Positions 12,410 to 24,900 of a stretch of 64,000 nucleotides of DNA are shown in pieces. Position 1 is the first letter of the stretch; every line of letters starts with the position of its first letter. The position numbers and the translations under genes are program-made. A model generated the notes under the pieces. It did no database searches and had not been told where the DNA came from. It was given only the letters and a program-made list of their open reading frames with translations. The DNA is from Nissolia schottii (lineage: Eukaryota > Streptophyta > Magnoliopsida > Fabales > Fabaceae), in contig QANU01075037.1 in the NCBI GenBank assembly GCA_003254905.1, positions 579,121 through 643,120 on the forward strand. The letters run 5' to 3'.

Positions 12410-13910
12410 TTAAAGACAGCCTTAGATCTTCTTTTTCTTTAACGATCTTCACCTCTTCGTTGGTGGTGCCACCACCATTTGCATCTGTTCTTGTGCAATT
12501 ACAAAAAGTACAAGTTATCTTAACAAGAGCCCAAGTTGCATCCACCTCCCTATAAATAATACCACAAATATTGAGGTATGAAACACCTACTGATTTAAGC
12601 ATCAAAGTGTGTGCAGGCACACCCCCACTGCTGGACTAGAGAGCCACAAAGGAAGGAGGTTGCTCAACCCCTCAATGTCCCCCCCCACCACCCAATTCTC
12701 TCAACCATCACTTACACAAATCAGGTACCTCAAATTCTATCATCATACTACGCAACATTGACGTCCACCGTAGAGCCAGAAGCCGTAGCAACTCCTCCCC
12801 CTGCTTCCTCTGGTTTCTTGTCGAGAAGCAGCGTTCCTACAAGTCGGAGCTAGCTCCGATATCACCATGGCTATCCCATAAAGGACTCATATGGTGGCAA
12901 TGCAAACTCGATCAAAAAAATACAACAAAGTGGATCTTAAAAAAATAAATGATGAGCACAACGTCACGCTTCTCCACAAAGAATCCAACAATATGATGCA
13001 AACAACCTTCGAGAAAACAAACTTTGTTCTCCAAAGAACAAACCCCATCAATCAAAATAGTGATAGCACCACTAGCAAGCTTTATCCATAGCTATATTTA
13101 AAAAAAAAAGAAACAGAAGAAAGTTCAAATCTAAAAAAAGAAGACAAATCAATACAACAATACATTAATGTTCCCCAGTGACAAGAAAATTACAAGTTTA
13201 AGATTGGATCAACTTATAAAATCAACAACAAAACATGAAGAATGGTAAAAAATGTTAAAGGAAAATTATGCAGCAACACTATATTATTTTTTTCCCATGT
13301 CAAAGAGAAGATTGAATGTTTTATCTTCTCCTTGTGTCAAGGAGAAGAGGTATGAAGACACCCAAGGCTTTAGGATCCATAATTGGGGCTCCGAGGAAGA
13401 TCAAGAAGCAAAACAACCACATTAACCACATTAACTCAATTGAAGCTAACACTATGTTAAGGGAAATGAAAGGGAACAAGAAACTAAAAGTCAGGCTCTG
13501 GAGAAAAGATAAGTTTATTACTTATTCCCTTTTGATAACTCATTATCTCGAAAACATGAATCCCTCGAACCAACATGTTGAACGTGAAACACCCACATAG
13601 GGAATTGCTAAATCTTGGGGATTTTCATAAGCCAATTATTTATTTTATAGTTGATGGGATTAATGGATGCATGCAATTGTTTTGCCTTTTATGGTTGGAT
13701 TATTAATTGCTCTATATACAAATATGTTTACCATTTCTTTTACATGATACATGACCTAAGTTTCATTGGTTGCCTTATGTTCGGGCTATGCGGTTTTGTC
13801 CTAATAATTTTATGTGTCTAAAACTTATTCTGCACGACAATTGTACAAGGTATACTAGGTCAACGTAAATTGTTGTTGACTTACAATTCTATCATAGATC
13901 TCACTCCCGT
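12410..13910. other. Gene-free stretch with short decayed reading frames
   Basis: I see no recognisable gene. Several frames of 60-95 codons are open, but they lack known motifs and consistent splice context. The CCT-rich part near 12640-12850 may be a captured or decayed coding fragment. Confidence 0.3.
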
Positions 13911-14224
13911 GCAAACAATTTAAATATAACAACATGATCATGATAACTGAAATAACTAACATGTTTATATTTAACATTTTTAAAGAAATAATTTCACATG
14001 ATTTTCCTATTACTTTATCCTTTAACTTTATCATTATTTCAATTTTATCACCTAACCTTACTTCCGTGCAAACAATTTAAATATAATAACATAATCATGA
14101 TAACTGAAACATCTAACATGTTTATATTTAACATTTTTAAAGAAATAATTTCACATGATTTTCCTACTACTTTATCCTTTAACTTTATCATTATTTCAAT
14201 TTTATCAGCCAACCTTACTTGCCC
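13911..14224 (+). repeat. Tandem duplication, 157-bp unit, two copies
   Basis: A unit beginning GCAAACAATTTAAATATAA starts at 13911 and again at 14068. The copies differ at only a few positions, so the duplication is fairly recent. A small open frame is repeated in both copies, but I see no sign that it is a gene. Confidence 0.85.
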
Positions 14225-15460
14225 CTAACCCTTGCTCCGACTACCACTTCCGTCGCCTTAGCCACCATCACCACCCCCACTCCACTATCTACAACCCTAA
14301 CCACCGTGACCTATCCTCACCATCAACAACCACATCCCCTTGAACCCCCAGAAACCACCACCAGCCTTCCGTCCTGGATCCATCACCCCTTTCTTTCAAA
14401 ATTAAACATTTCACCTACTCACCTGCAACATAATGCATCTCATATGCAAATAGAGCCAAAAATCAAGAAAATAGTCTCAATGTTCTACAAATTGAAGCAC
14501 CCAAACCAAACCCTAACCGATGAAGCAACAAACATATGGGATTGAGACTGGACATTTTCGTTCAAATCCTTCACCTTTGGAGCCTTCATCTTGCCGTTGG
14601 AGGGGCGGGTAATTGTGGTGCCAAGCAGATTGGGAGTGGGGTGGGATGAGTAGTGGTGGTGGCAATGGTGAGGTTGGGGACCTTGACAAAGGTTGGGCGG
14701 CGGAGGAAGGTAGATGGGTCACCGACGACGCGTCCAAAATGAGCCTGAATAGAATAGATCTGAAATGTTTATGCCATAGAGATGATAGATTGGCAAGAGA
14801 GGGGGAGGGAGGAAGAGGTAGTAAATCATTGATAATGGTGTTTTGTAGTCAGGTTTTAGTGTATCCACGACAGTCCGAGGTGGTTTGTGCCATTGTTGCA
14901 AGCGGTTGTAATTGAGGGAGGCTGGCTCACCGGCAACACTGAGGAACGTGGTGTGGGGTGGGCGGTGGGATCGTGGCTTAGGGAGGTGCTATGATAGAGA
15001 GCGAAGAGATGATTGGAGATGAGAATGGGAAAAGAAAAAAAATAAAAAGGATAATAATGTAACTTTATAATATTTTTAAACTTTTTTAATATAAGGACCA
15101 ATTTGATCCCTACAAGTACCCAGTCCATGTTAGTCAGAGCATGTAGTAGACCTACCCAGTCACTTTCTCATTTTGGGAGAAACTCATTTGAGACGATTCT
15201 ATTAAAGATGAGTCCATTAGAGATGCAGTTTTTGGGTTGGAGACAATGGGTACACAAGCTCCTTGGTGGCTTATGAATGCAAGCCCATAAACTCAACCGA
15301 ACCACAAACAAACCCATCACATAAAGAACCCATTTTGACCGAAAATAGAAGCAAACAAACCCATAGCCACAATAAAGCCGTTGTGGTTAGTGCAAAAAAT
15401 AAAAACCCAAATCTAAGCGCGCGTACGTAGCACCAAAAACAGCCAAAACAGCAAAAGCGG
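14225..15460. other. Intergenic region upstream of PNPase
   Basis: The first 700 bases are GC-richer than the surroundings, with CCACCA/GGTGGT runs, and hold overlapping short frames on both strands. None shows a recognisable domain. The last 300 bases should contain the promoter of the PNPase gene, but I see no convincing TATA box. Confidence 0.35.
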
Positions 15461-15463
15461 ATA

Positions 15464-15523
15464 ATGGTTGCTCCTTCTCCCTCTCTCTCTCTCTCCCCCA
15501 CAGTCACCACTCACTCTCACTGA
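15464..15523 (+). other. Possible upstream reading frame in PNPase leader
   Basis: An ATG at 15464 opens a 19-codon frame, rich in Ser and Pro and overlapping a CT microsatellite. It ends in TGA about 85 bases before the PNPase start codon. It matters only if transcription begins upstream of 15464, which the sequence cannot show. Confidence 0.35.
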
Positions 15524-15608
15524 ATCAACAACAGCAGCAACTAGAAGCTCTCACTTGCTCCCCGAAATCGAAAATTCTAACGCCCGAAACCGCGACGGAA
15601 GAAGAAGG

Positions 15609-18600
15609 ATGCTAGCATGCCCTAGCAGCACCCTCCATGGCGGTGCCACGCTGCACGTCCACCGCCACCGCCATGCCCTGCCCTTTCGCTTCCCCCTTCT
15701 CTCCCGCCACCTCCTCCCCTTTGCCGCCGCCGGGAAATGCAGGTCTCGCTCTCTCTCCCTCCTGTTTTCCGGCGATAACCGTAACGGCTTAGCTGTCAGA
15801 GCTTCGACGGAACCGTCGGAGGTTGCGGACGGCGGTGGCGCCCACATTGCACCGCAACCGTATTCCGTGAAGATTCCAGTTGGCGACAGACATGTGAGTT
15901 TGATTATTATTATTACTATCATCATCATCATTATTATTGCTATTGGATTGAAGAGTTTTGTTTCTGCTTTTGGTAGAAGCGTTTTGTTGGAAAGTGGAGT
16001 ACTGTGATTTTTTGGTACGTTGTTGATTGTGTTATGTTGTATGTGTTCGAACTAAATTTGAATACGTTTGAGTGTTTGAACGTTGACATACTCTTACTTG
16101 GGTTTTAATTTTGATCCTCCCTACCCGCTACAAGGATGGGCATTTTCATTTGATAAGTGAATTGTTGCATTGTGTCACGTGTGTGTGTGAAGTTTGGTGT
16201 TATCATGTAATGTGAATTATGATTGTCCTTCCAAAGAATGTGTTGTCCTGGTATCTTGTAACCTTGTTTAGGCCTGATTGAGAATGTCAAGAACAATTTC
16301 TTGTGCCTGGTTTAGTTGTGACCTTGAGAAGGAGGAGGTGCCTTGGGTTCAGCTATATGGTGTTGAAATAGTGAATACATGGCCCTTATGGCTAAATGTT
16401 TGTCATAGTTTTCCCTTGGAGCCTTATACNNNNNNNNNNNNNNNNNNNNNNNNNNNNNNNNNNNNNNNNNNNNNNNNNNNNNNNNNNNNNNNNNNNNNNN
16501 NNNNNNNNNNNNNNNNNNNNNNNNNNNNNNNNNNNNNNNNNNNNNNNNNNNNNNNNNNNNNNNNNNNNNNNNNNNNNNNNNNNNNNNNNNNNNNNNNNNN
16601 NNNNNNNNNNNNNNNNNNNNNNNNNNNNNNNNNNNNNNNNNNNNNNNNNNNNNNNNNNNNNNNNNNNNNNNNNNNNNNNNNNNNNNNNNNNNNNNNNNNN
16701 NNNNNNNNNNNNNNNNNNNNNNNNNNNNNNNNNNNNNNNNNNNNNNNNNNNNNNNNNNNNNNNNNNNNNNNNNNNNNNNNNNNNNNNNNNNNNNNNNNNN
16801 NNNNNNNNNNNNNNNNNNNNNNNNNNNNNNNNNNNNNNNNNNNNNNNNNNNNNNNNNNNNNNNNNNNNNNNNNNNNNNNNNNNNNNNNNNNNNNNNNNNN
16901 NNNNNNNNNNNNNNNNNNNNNNNNNNNNNNNNNNNNNNNNNNNNNNNNNNNNNNNNNNNNNNNNNNNNNNNNNNNNNNNNNNNNNNNNNNNNNNNNNNNN
17001 NNNNNNNNNNNNNNNNNNNNNNNNNNNNNNNNNNNNNNNNNNNNNNNNNNNNNNNNNNNNNNNNNNNNNNNNNNNNNNNNNNNNNNNNNNNNNNNNNNNN
17101 NNNNNNNNNNNNNNNNNNNNNNTTTTTTTTTCTCTCTTCTTCCTTAATAACATTTCTTTCTCTATTTTGATAATTAAAAAAACATTTATTGTTGCTCTCT
17201 ATCAGTTGTGCACCAAGCTTTTGTAGAAAATATGTTGTTTTGAGGTTTCAAAGTAACTTGAGTTTCTTTTTCATTTTTGTAAAAAATAAATTTGATTCTT
17301 CGAGTTGATTATGTACTTGCTCAACTAAATACTGTTTTTTTTTTTGCCAAAAATAGATACTTTACTAGAATTTGATAATGTGAAATATTTTGTCAGGATT
17401 GGAACATTGAATACATTAATATCTTGTTCTTCATACTGAGATGGGGTGTGTGGAAATTGGAAAGGAATTTTTAGGATGGTGCCACCAGTACCTACGGAAA
17501 TTCAATATTGATATATTAATGCCTGATGCCTCTCGTGCAGTGGCTTTTGCTCCCTTTGGTGCCCATTGTTAACATTTTATATGTGGTTGGGAAACATTAA
17601 ATTTTACAGGTCTTTAGGATGGAAATATGCAAACAGTAAATTATACGTTAAAACCGGGAATTCATTCTTTTGATTTTTTTTGGGGGTTTCTGCAGATGGT
17701 GTATACTTCTGTTTGTTTGGATGATGTTCCTAGTGAGCCATCTGATTTTTTCCCGCTTTCTGTGAATTATCAAGAGCGTTTTTCAGCAGCTGGTCGCACG
17801 AGGTGTGTCACTCATTTCCATTCTATTCTTTTTTCTTTTTGTTTTTCCTGATTCCTTGTTGCTTGCTACGTGTAATTGTTTTTTGGTGTTTAATTACCAT
17901 TGTTGCAGTGGAGGGTTTTTCAAACGAGAAGGAAGAGCAAAGGACCACGAGGTACTAATTTAATATTCATTAAGTTGTAAGTAAGAGCTATGCTAATGTC
18001 AATTGACAATTAATCTTGATCCCGGATGCCCATTTACAATTTTGACAATTTGTGACTTGTATTGGCAATTTGCTTCTCCCTTTGATCTTGTGATTCATTC
18101 TTTAATGATATAGTCTCCTCCAATTTACACATTTTCTAGTGCCCAATCAACTTAAAAGTGAAATGCAGAAAGACTGGAGAGCTTTATTGCATTGCTGAGG
18201 CTTTTTTCTTTCCTGATTTTTTTTTTGTTATGCCTTGGCTAAGATGGATGGCTTTAAACTATCCTCCTTTCCACATAAAAGTAAATAATAGACGAGATTC
18301 AGTGGAAGGTACTTATTAGAACTCTTGTACAACATTTTCAGAAAAAATAAGACACAAGGGGGAACACAAACCTTTTTTCTAATTGTTTTTGTTCGTGATC
18401 ATGATAGATGTCTGCTTTCTTATTTTTCAGCTGTTTGAACATGTTGAACTTACTTGCCCAACATCAGGTCTTTTTGGTCATTTTATATGCCATAAATATG
18501 GGAGTGGAAATAAAAATAAGCTGCTTTGTAGTTGTGCTCTTTTTGCAGGAGTGTCGTGCATTGGTTGGAGTGGGAATCAGTTCAGTTTTTTTTTTTTTTT

Positions 18601-21600
18601 TTTAAATTTTGGGGAGGGGGAGGGGGACCGAACCAACCCAACCTCAATCGGGGCGGTTTGCCTGTTCTTATTTAAAAAAAGCTCTGACAGCCATTGATGT
18701 ATGATACCCTTCTCAGATCTGAAACATCTCAACAAGATTCATCCTAGGAAGAAAAAAATAAACCAATCTCATATTTGAAACTGCATTTCAATGAGTTTTA
18801 ACCAAACATGAGCAACAAAAATAACCAAAGTATCGCATCTGGTTGTATTAAAATGAACTCTACTTTTAACCACATTTGACTTTATTTAACGAACTTTGGT
18901 TTTGCTTTAGTTACACCAAATTTAGCCCCTTACTCAACTTCCGACGACTACTCATCAATTTTTTGACTATTTTTATTTCTTTTGTGCTTGATTGAGACCT
19001 TTTTTGTTAATTAAATTGAATTGTGATTGAAGTTAGGATTCGCATCAATGGAAGTGGTATATTAGACTGGCCTTTTAGTTTTTCCATTTTCTGGACCTTC
19101 TTGTTACTTTAAACAATGAATATGTTCTCTAGTTTTTGTTGTTTTATATTTGCCTTTTCTTTTCCTTCATTCGAATATTCCCAATCCTCCAAATTCCTTG
19201 AAATCCTTTTATAATCTTAATGAATTTCTTCTTTCATCAAACTATATTTTGGCATCTTTATAGTGTTTATCTTTGTCCAAGGTATGCAGCAGGCACTCCA
19301 CCAATCATAAAAGGTCCTAATGTTCTAATAAATTACACTATAAAAACTTGAATAAATATATGTATTCAAGAGTTTGTGATTTAGAGTTTAAATTTAAGAC
19401 ATAATGAAAGGTATGCAAGAATCCATGCGGTTAATTGAAAACACTTCTTGTCATTTATGTAAGATGCTACACACAATCCAACTAAACTAAACCCCTGTGA
19501 CATGTGCTTCAGTTAATGCTGGACATGCATGGTTGGATTACTTCTTAGCTTGAAGTTATGGGTATGTAAAGTTAATTCCTGAAGTTAAAACCAAGGATTT
19601 GGTGGTTGGCAAGTCTCTAAGCATATTTGATCAATTCAATTTTCATATTTATTGGATTGTTGTTGCTAATTTTCAATTTACATGAACCTGGCAGTAGCTC
19701 ATGTTTTTGGACAAGAAGAAACCTTATTCAAATAAATCTTCCCTGTCTTTAAAAATGGTCCTTTTTTTTTGTTTTTAATTATTTTACTAATTTTTAGATT
19801 GTCATCTGTTGCTTGCAGGTTCTTATTTGTAGATTGATTGATAGGCCTCTGCGTCCTACTATGCCCAAGGGCTTTTACCATGAAACTCAAATATTGTCTT
19901 GGGTATGGTCCTTCTTAAAGTCTTATTGTTAATGTGTATAGTGTCTACTGGTTTTGGTCCTTCTCCTAAGCATTTAAATTTACTGGTGAATGGTTCACTT
20001 TTGTTGAATTGGGGTTGAACAACTGTTAAGGATTTGCCAATAGTTTTAAATATGATGCAAATGTAATTTATATATAGCAAAATATGTAAAAATATAACTT
20101 CTAACATTATGATAAGTAAATATACTGTCAAGAAAGTTGTTGGACATGAATAGTTCTTAATTTCTTTTCTTGTCATTCAAATTGACTTATATCTTTGAGT
20201 AAGTGCTTATATAATTTTAAATAGGTATCATAAGCATAACTGTACTATTATATGAGAGTTTTTTTAATAATTTGCGTATGATTAATTTATCGGGAATAAT
20301 TTCAAAATTTTTTAAAAGATGCCTATAACTTATCAAGTTAAACTTTTGTTGATCATTGTTTACAAAAGTTATAGATAGATAATTGTGGGATGTGCGATGT
20401 TGCATCAGAGAATGCTAGGCAGTAAAAAGCCAACAAGAGAATAAGTTTAATGTTGTTGACATAAGAATGTTACATTGCCACATTGGATAAGTGGACATGG
20501 TAGACAACATAAGATTAGGAAATGTTGCATTAGATAAAAACATGGGGTAGCACCTATTCTAGACAAAATAGTAGTATATTGCCTTAGGTTGGTTGGTGTT
20601 GTGAAGATAAGACTAGAAGAAGTTCCAGTAACATGTGTAAGATGAGTAGATCAGGTGGAGGGTGTCAAATGGTTAGAGATAAAGGAAGACAGAATATCTA
20701 TGGAAGAAGAAATTAAGGACTTCGTTTCAAATGATTTGTCCACATACATGGTTTATGGTAGGACATAATGCTGTTGTTTTATCCATATAGCCGACCCTGC
20801 CTTGTGGATGAATTCATGTTGTTGGTGTATAATTGTGGAAAAATTATGGTATTTGTTCATTTCTTTTCTTGTTGGCTTATGTTGTAGATGCTATTGAATA
20901 TTGAAATAGTAAATATTATAAGCTGCAAATAATAATAAATTATCTACTACCAGTGAATTGGCTGGTGCTGTGATATACTAGTTTCTGCTGAATATGTCAT
21001 GTGGCTGTAAGCTTACCAGGTAGTGTGAGGGAGAACTCTGGCTGACACCCTCCCTGTTGTTATTTATTGATTGATAATTTAACAACATTTATATCATTCC
21101 TCAGCTGTACTAATTCAAACAATTGATGTATTGTGCTTTTGTTTTTGTATATTAAAAATTTAAAATCACTGTACCTTCCTTCCTTGTGGAAAATTCACAT
21201 GCTATTTTCTACTGTAAATTTATGTTTTTTTTTTTTTTTAGGTTTTGAGTTATGATGGATTGCATTCCCCTGATTCCTTGGCGGTCACTGCAGCTGGTAT
21301 AGCAGTGTAAGTTGGTCATTTTATTTTCTGCCAACCCTGAGGCTATCCCTTTTTTTTTTAAAAAAAAAATATTAAAGAAGAATGCCCTCACTCTGAACTT
21401 TTATTGACCCATAAATCAAAAAGTAAATTCATTAAAAGAGGAAAGAAGTCTTGGTAGAAAGGAGGATAAGATGATAAGGTATCTGATAAAGGATGTGAAA
21501 ATAAAGCACATACACATATCTAAGTTAGGTCTCAGTTATTTTAGCCACATGTATTCTGCTATCTTAGACATACCCATAAGCACTCACCATTACTCATAAT

Positions 21601-21960
21601 CATTTAATTTCCACAGTGCACTTTCAGAAGTGCCAATGTCCAAAGTGGTTGCTGGAGTTCGAATTGGTCTTCTTGGAGATAAGTATATAGTAAATCCTAC
21701 AACTGAGGAGATGGAAAAGTCTGAGTTGGACCTCTTGCTGGCTGGAACAGACAGTGCAATATTGATGATCGAGGTAAGGCATTCTTTGCTTGTAAACAAT
21801 AACATACTAGGAATATTGCAAAAGACCTGAAGCTGGGAAATAATAAATTTGTAACTTGGTCATTCAAAAGATGATCATGCATGTATAATTTAAGTTCCCA
21901 ATTTTTGGGAAATAGAAACTTGAAGATTTCAAAGAAGCAAATTCCTATATAATTCATTTG

Positions 21961-21994
<34 letters not shown>

Positions 21995-24900
21995 CTTCTT
22001 TACTATGATAAACTTTGATATCCCCACTAACACAGGAAGAGCCAAGTGGCAAGTAAACATAAGAAACTGGCTTCGTATGTTTTAACACCTGTGTACAAAT
22101 ACAAGAATGTCAATTATCTTCATTCATACTATTGCAAGCAGCTTGTCAATTTGTGGTATTATTTATTCTTAGACAGGAATTGGAAGCAATTCTGAGTTGT
22201 AATTATCCCGCCAATTTGACATAGAAGTATATGTTAACATCATTTTAGAACAAATGTAAAATGCGTTAATTGTCTTTGAGGAAAGCCTATAGCTAATTGA
22301 AAAATATTTTGGTGCTGGGCAAGTTACTATGCTGGACCCTCCATACTGTTAGCAATTGTTACTGGGAAAAGTATGCCTTGGTTTAGTGCTGGGAAGTGGG
22401 GAAAACCCACAGTGATAAAGTTTTTGAATTGCTGATATTATACTAGATAGTTACATTTGAAACATGCTGACCTGGATTAAATGCCTGATTGGCATAATAA
22501 TAAGGGGTTTTTCCTGTCCCAAAAGCTTAAGTTGTTAATCGAGACACATGAATGATTTTATGTTAACACTACCCTTCATGCAAGAGCTCATTGGACATGA
22601 AGTGTGTACAATGCACAAGTCCACCTTACTTTATGCTGAAATTCAACTTTTCATTAGAAGAATGGGCGGCGTTACAAGAATTGAAATCTAGACCACTAGT
22701 TTATGAAGGCTCTGATACAAAGTCATGAATTAACTCTCCCAAAAGCTTAAACTGTTGATAGAGGTACATAAATGGTTTTATATCTAACATTTGTCTTTAG
22801 ATATAAAAATAATTTTATTGAAACATAGAGAAAGAATCACAAAAATTGTGGATCTGCTATCCTCCTTAACCAAAAAAGGGGGAAAAAAAAAAAGAAGAAA
22901 GAATAAAAGACAAGGAGAAAAATGAAATATTAGGATTCTTTTAAACCTGTTCTAAATTTGAAATCTGATCTTCGAATTTTATTGCTAATTATCACTAACA
23001 CAGGGATTTAAGGCCTGTGCATCCTGATCATATAAATTCTGTCTAATACCATAATCATAGGGATTGTTGCCTAGATTAATGTCTGATAGTGGTCAGTCTT
23101 TCTTGTTTTGGAGATATTGGACTCAAGAAAAGGCAAAAAAATGTTTGAAAAACTTGGTCCATCCACAATAACACAGCTTTAAGAAAGAAGACTGGGTTGT
23201 GAAGAAAATAGGTGCAAAATGAATCTCGGTATTTGGAAAATGCTCACCATTGGTGGTTCTGACTAACAATGTCTGGTGATGTGGACAATGCTGAAATTCA
23301 TCGTATTTCCAAAAAGAAGGGTGACAATGTTTAGAATTCTGATGGGAAAAAGATAGGCACTGAAGCTTTTTCTGCAGTTCTGGAGGTTTCTAGAATCTTA
23401 TCTTTACTCGAAGTTTTGTTAGCCAAAGTGCATATCAACAATGCTTAAAACAATGCCTGTTTAATTAAAGATTTAAATTCTATTAAAGAGGTTGAAGATT
23501 ATTCTTCTTTTGGATTGAAGATTTAATAGTGTGGCGTGAACTCTGAATCTATTCATCACCTGTTTTTGCATTGTTCTATGGCTGAATCTTTATGGATCTC
23601 TCTTTTTGATTGTGTGGCGGGAAGTGTTGGGTTTGTCCAAGAACATTGGATCATTTCTTGTTTGTGCGCTTTGTTGGCTTTGGGATTAGGAAGGAAGCCA
23701 AATTCTTGTGGCAATGTTGTTTTTGCCACTATTTCGTGTATTTGGTTAGAGCTTAATTCTCGCATTTTTAATGACACTTTTTGGACAATCAGGTCCTTTG
23801 GGATAAGATTAGGCGTCTAGCCTCCACTTGGTGTAAAGCTCATGGTCTTTTCAAAGGGTATCTCTTTGAGACATGTTAAGAGGGCTTTGTTATTTTGATG
23901 TTCTTTTTTGGTTTCTCTTTTGAGGATTTCTTGTCCTCTATCTTTTTTGTACTACTCACTACTTCATCTTAATGAAAATTTTCTTTTATTGTAAAAGAAG
24001 TTATTCTTCTTTTGGAGGCACCGAGTGTGATGAGGATGATCTTGATTCTTCTAATGGAGACAGTGAAGTCCTGCTTCTTGATGTATTAAGGGCTGTACAT
24101 GATGAGTGGAATGTTCATACATGGAGATCTGACTCTTATGGGACCTTGTAAGAATGAAAGACCTTTGTGGACAGGAAAGCAATGGGGTTAAATAAACTGT
24201 TAGTTTAGGTTTCAAAATGGTCTAAGGGAAAATCTTGATTGACAAATAGTTCTTGAAGAGTGACTTTAATGGAAGTTTATAAGGAGTGAGAGCTTTTTCA
24301 ACGACAAAATGTAGATGGTAACGATCATTAATGTTTAGGTCTCCAAGATGTAATAGAGGATAGGAATAGTCTTTTAGGAGATGATTCTATTAATGCTAGT
24401 TACCAAAAGGGAATTCAGCCTTGTTCAGTTAATGAAAAGTTGAGTGAGCGTTGGATGGGGAAGTAATTTCTGTTTGAATTTTGCAAAAACCGGACCATAG
24501 ATAAGAAGAAAAAGATGAAAAGAATTGAAAAAAGGACAAAAGACTGTCATTCTTCCTCTTTGAATCTATCTTGAGAAAACAAATACAAGGGGGTATGGAG
24601 AATTGATACAAGAAGATTGGAAAAAGATTTGATTCCAGAATAGTATTCCTGAGAAACCTCCCTCCTCTTTCCTCCCTCAAGTGCTCCATTAGGATGTTCG
24701 AGAATTTAGGATATTTGAGAATCTTTGGCTCCCCCCCTTCTCTCTCTCTCACACACACAAAATTACAACTGGATTACCCCCTTGGAAGATGACTCACAAG
24801 GTAAACCAAATAGCTTGGATAAGCTTGACACCATTTGTTGCAGTTTGGCAAGGCTTGGATGACCCAATTGAGGATGGATGGTGAGAGGGTTGGTGGAGAG

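Noticed and set aside
14219-14915. Overlapping frames of 74-108 codons in a GC-rich block
   Set aside because: Both strands are open because of CCACCA/GGTGGT composition. No domain, splice context or homology was recognised.
15468-15608. In-frame upstream extension of PNPase
   Set aside because: The extension has no ATG (it would start at TTG), and the sequence is a low-complexity CT-rich leader. The ATG at 15609 is the natural start.
16278-17226. Long open frames of 250-290 codons on both strands
   Set aside because: They are open only because they run through the N gap; the flanking coding parts are short and show no motif.
18606-18630. Possible G-quadruplex (GGGGAGGGGGAGGGGG)
   Set aside because: Only three strong G runs are adjacent; a fourth is too far away for a standard motif. 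It may still be worth a structure prediction.
23536-23820. 94-codon frame as an independent gene
   Set aside because: It is the zinc-binding C-terminus of a LINE reverse transcriptase inside a mapped insertion.
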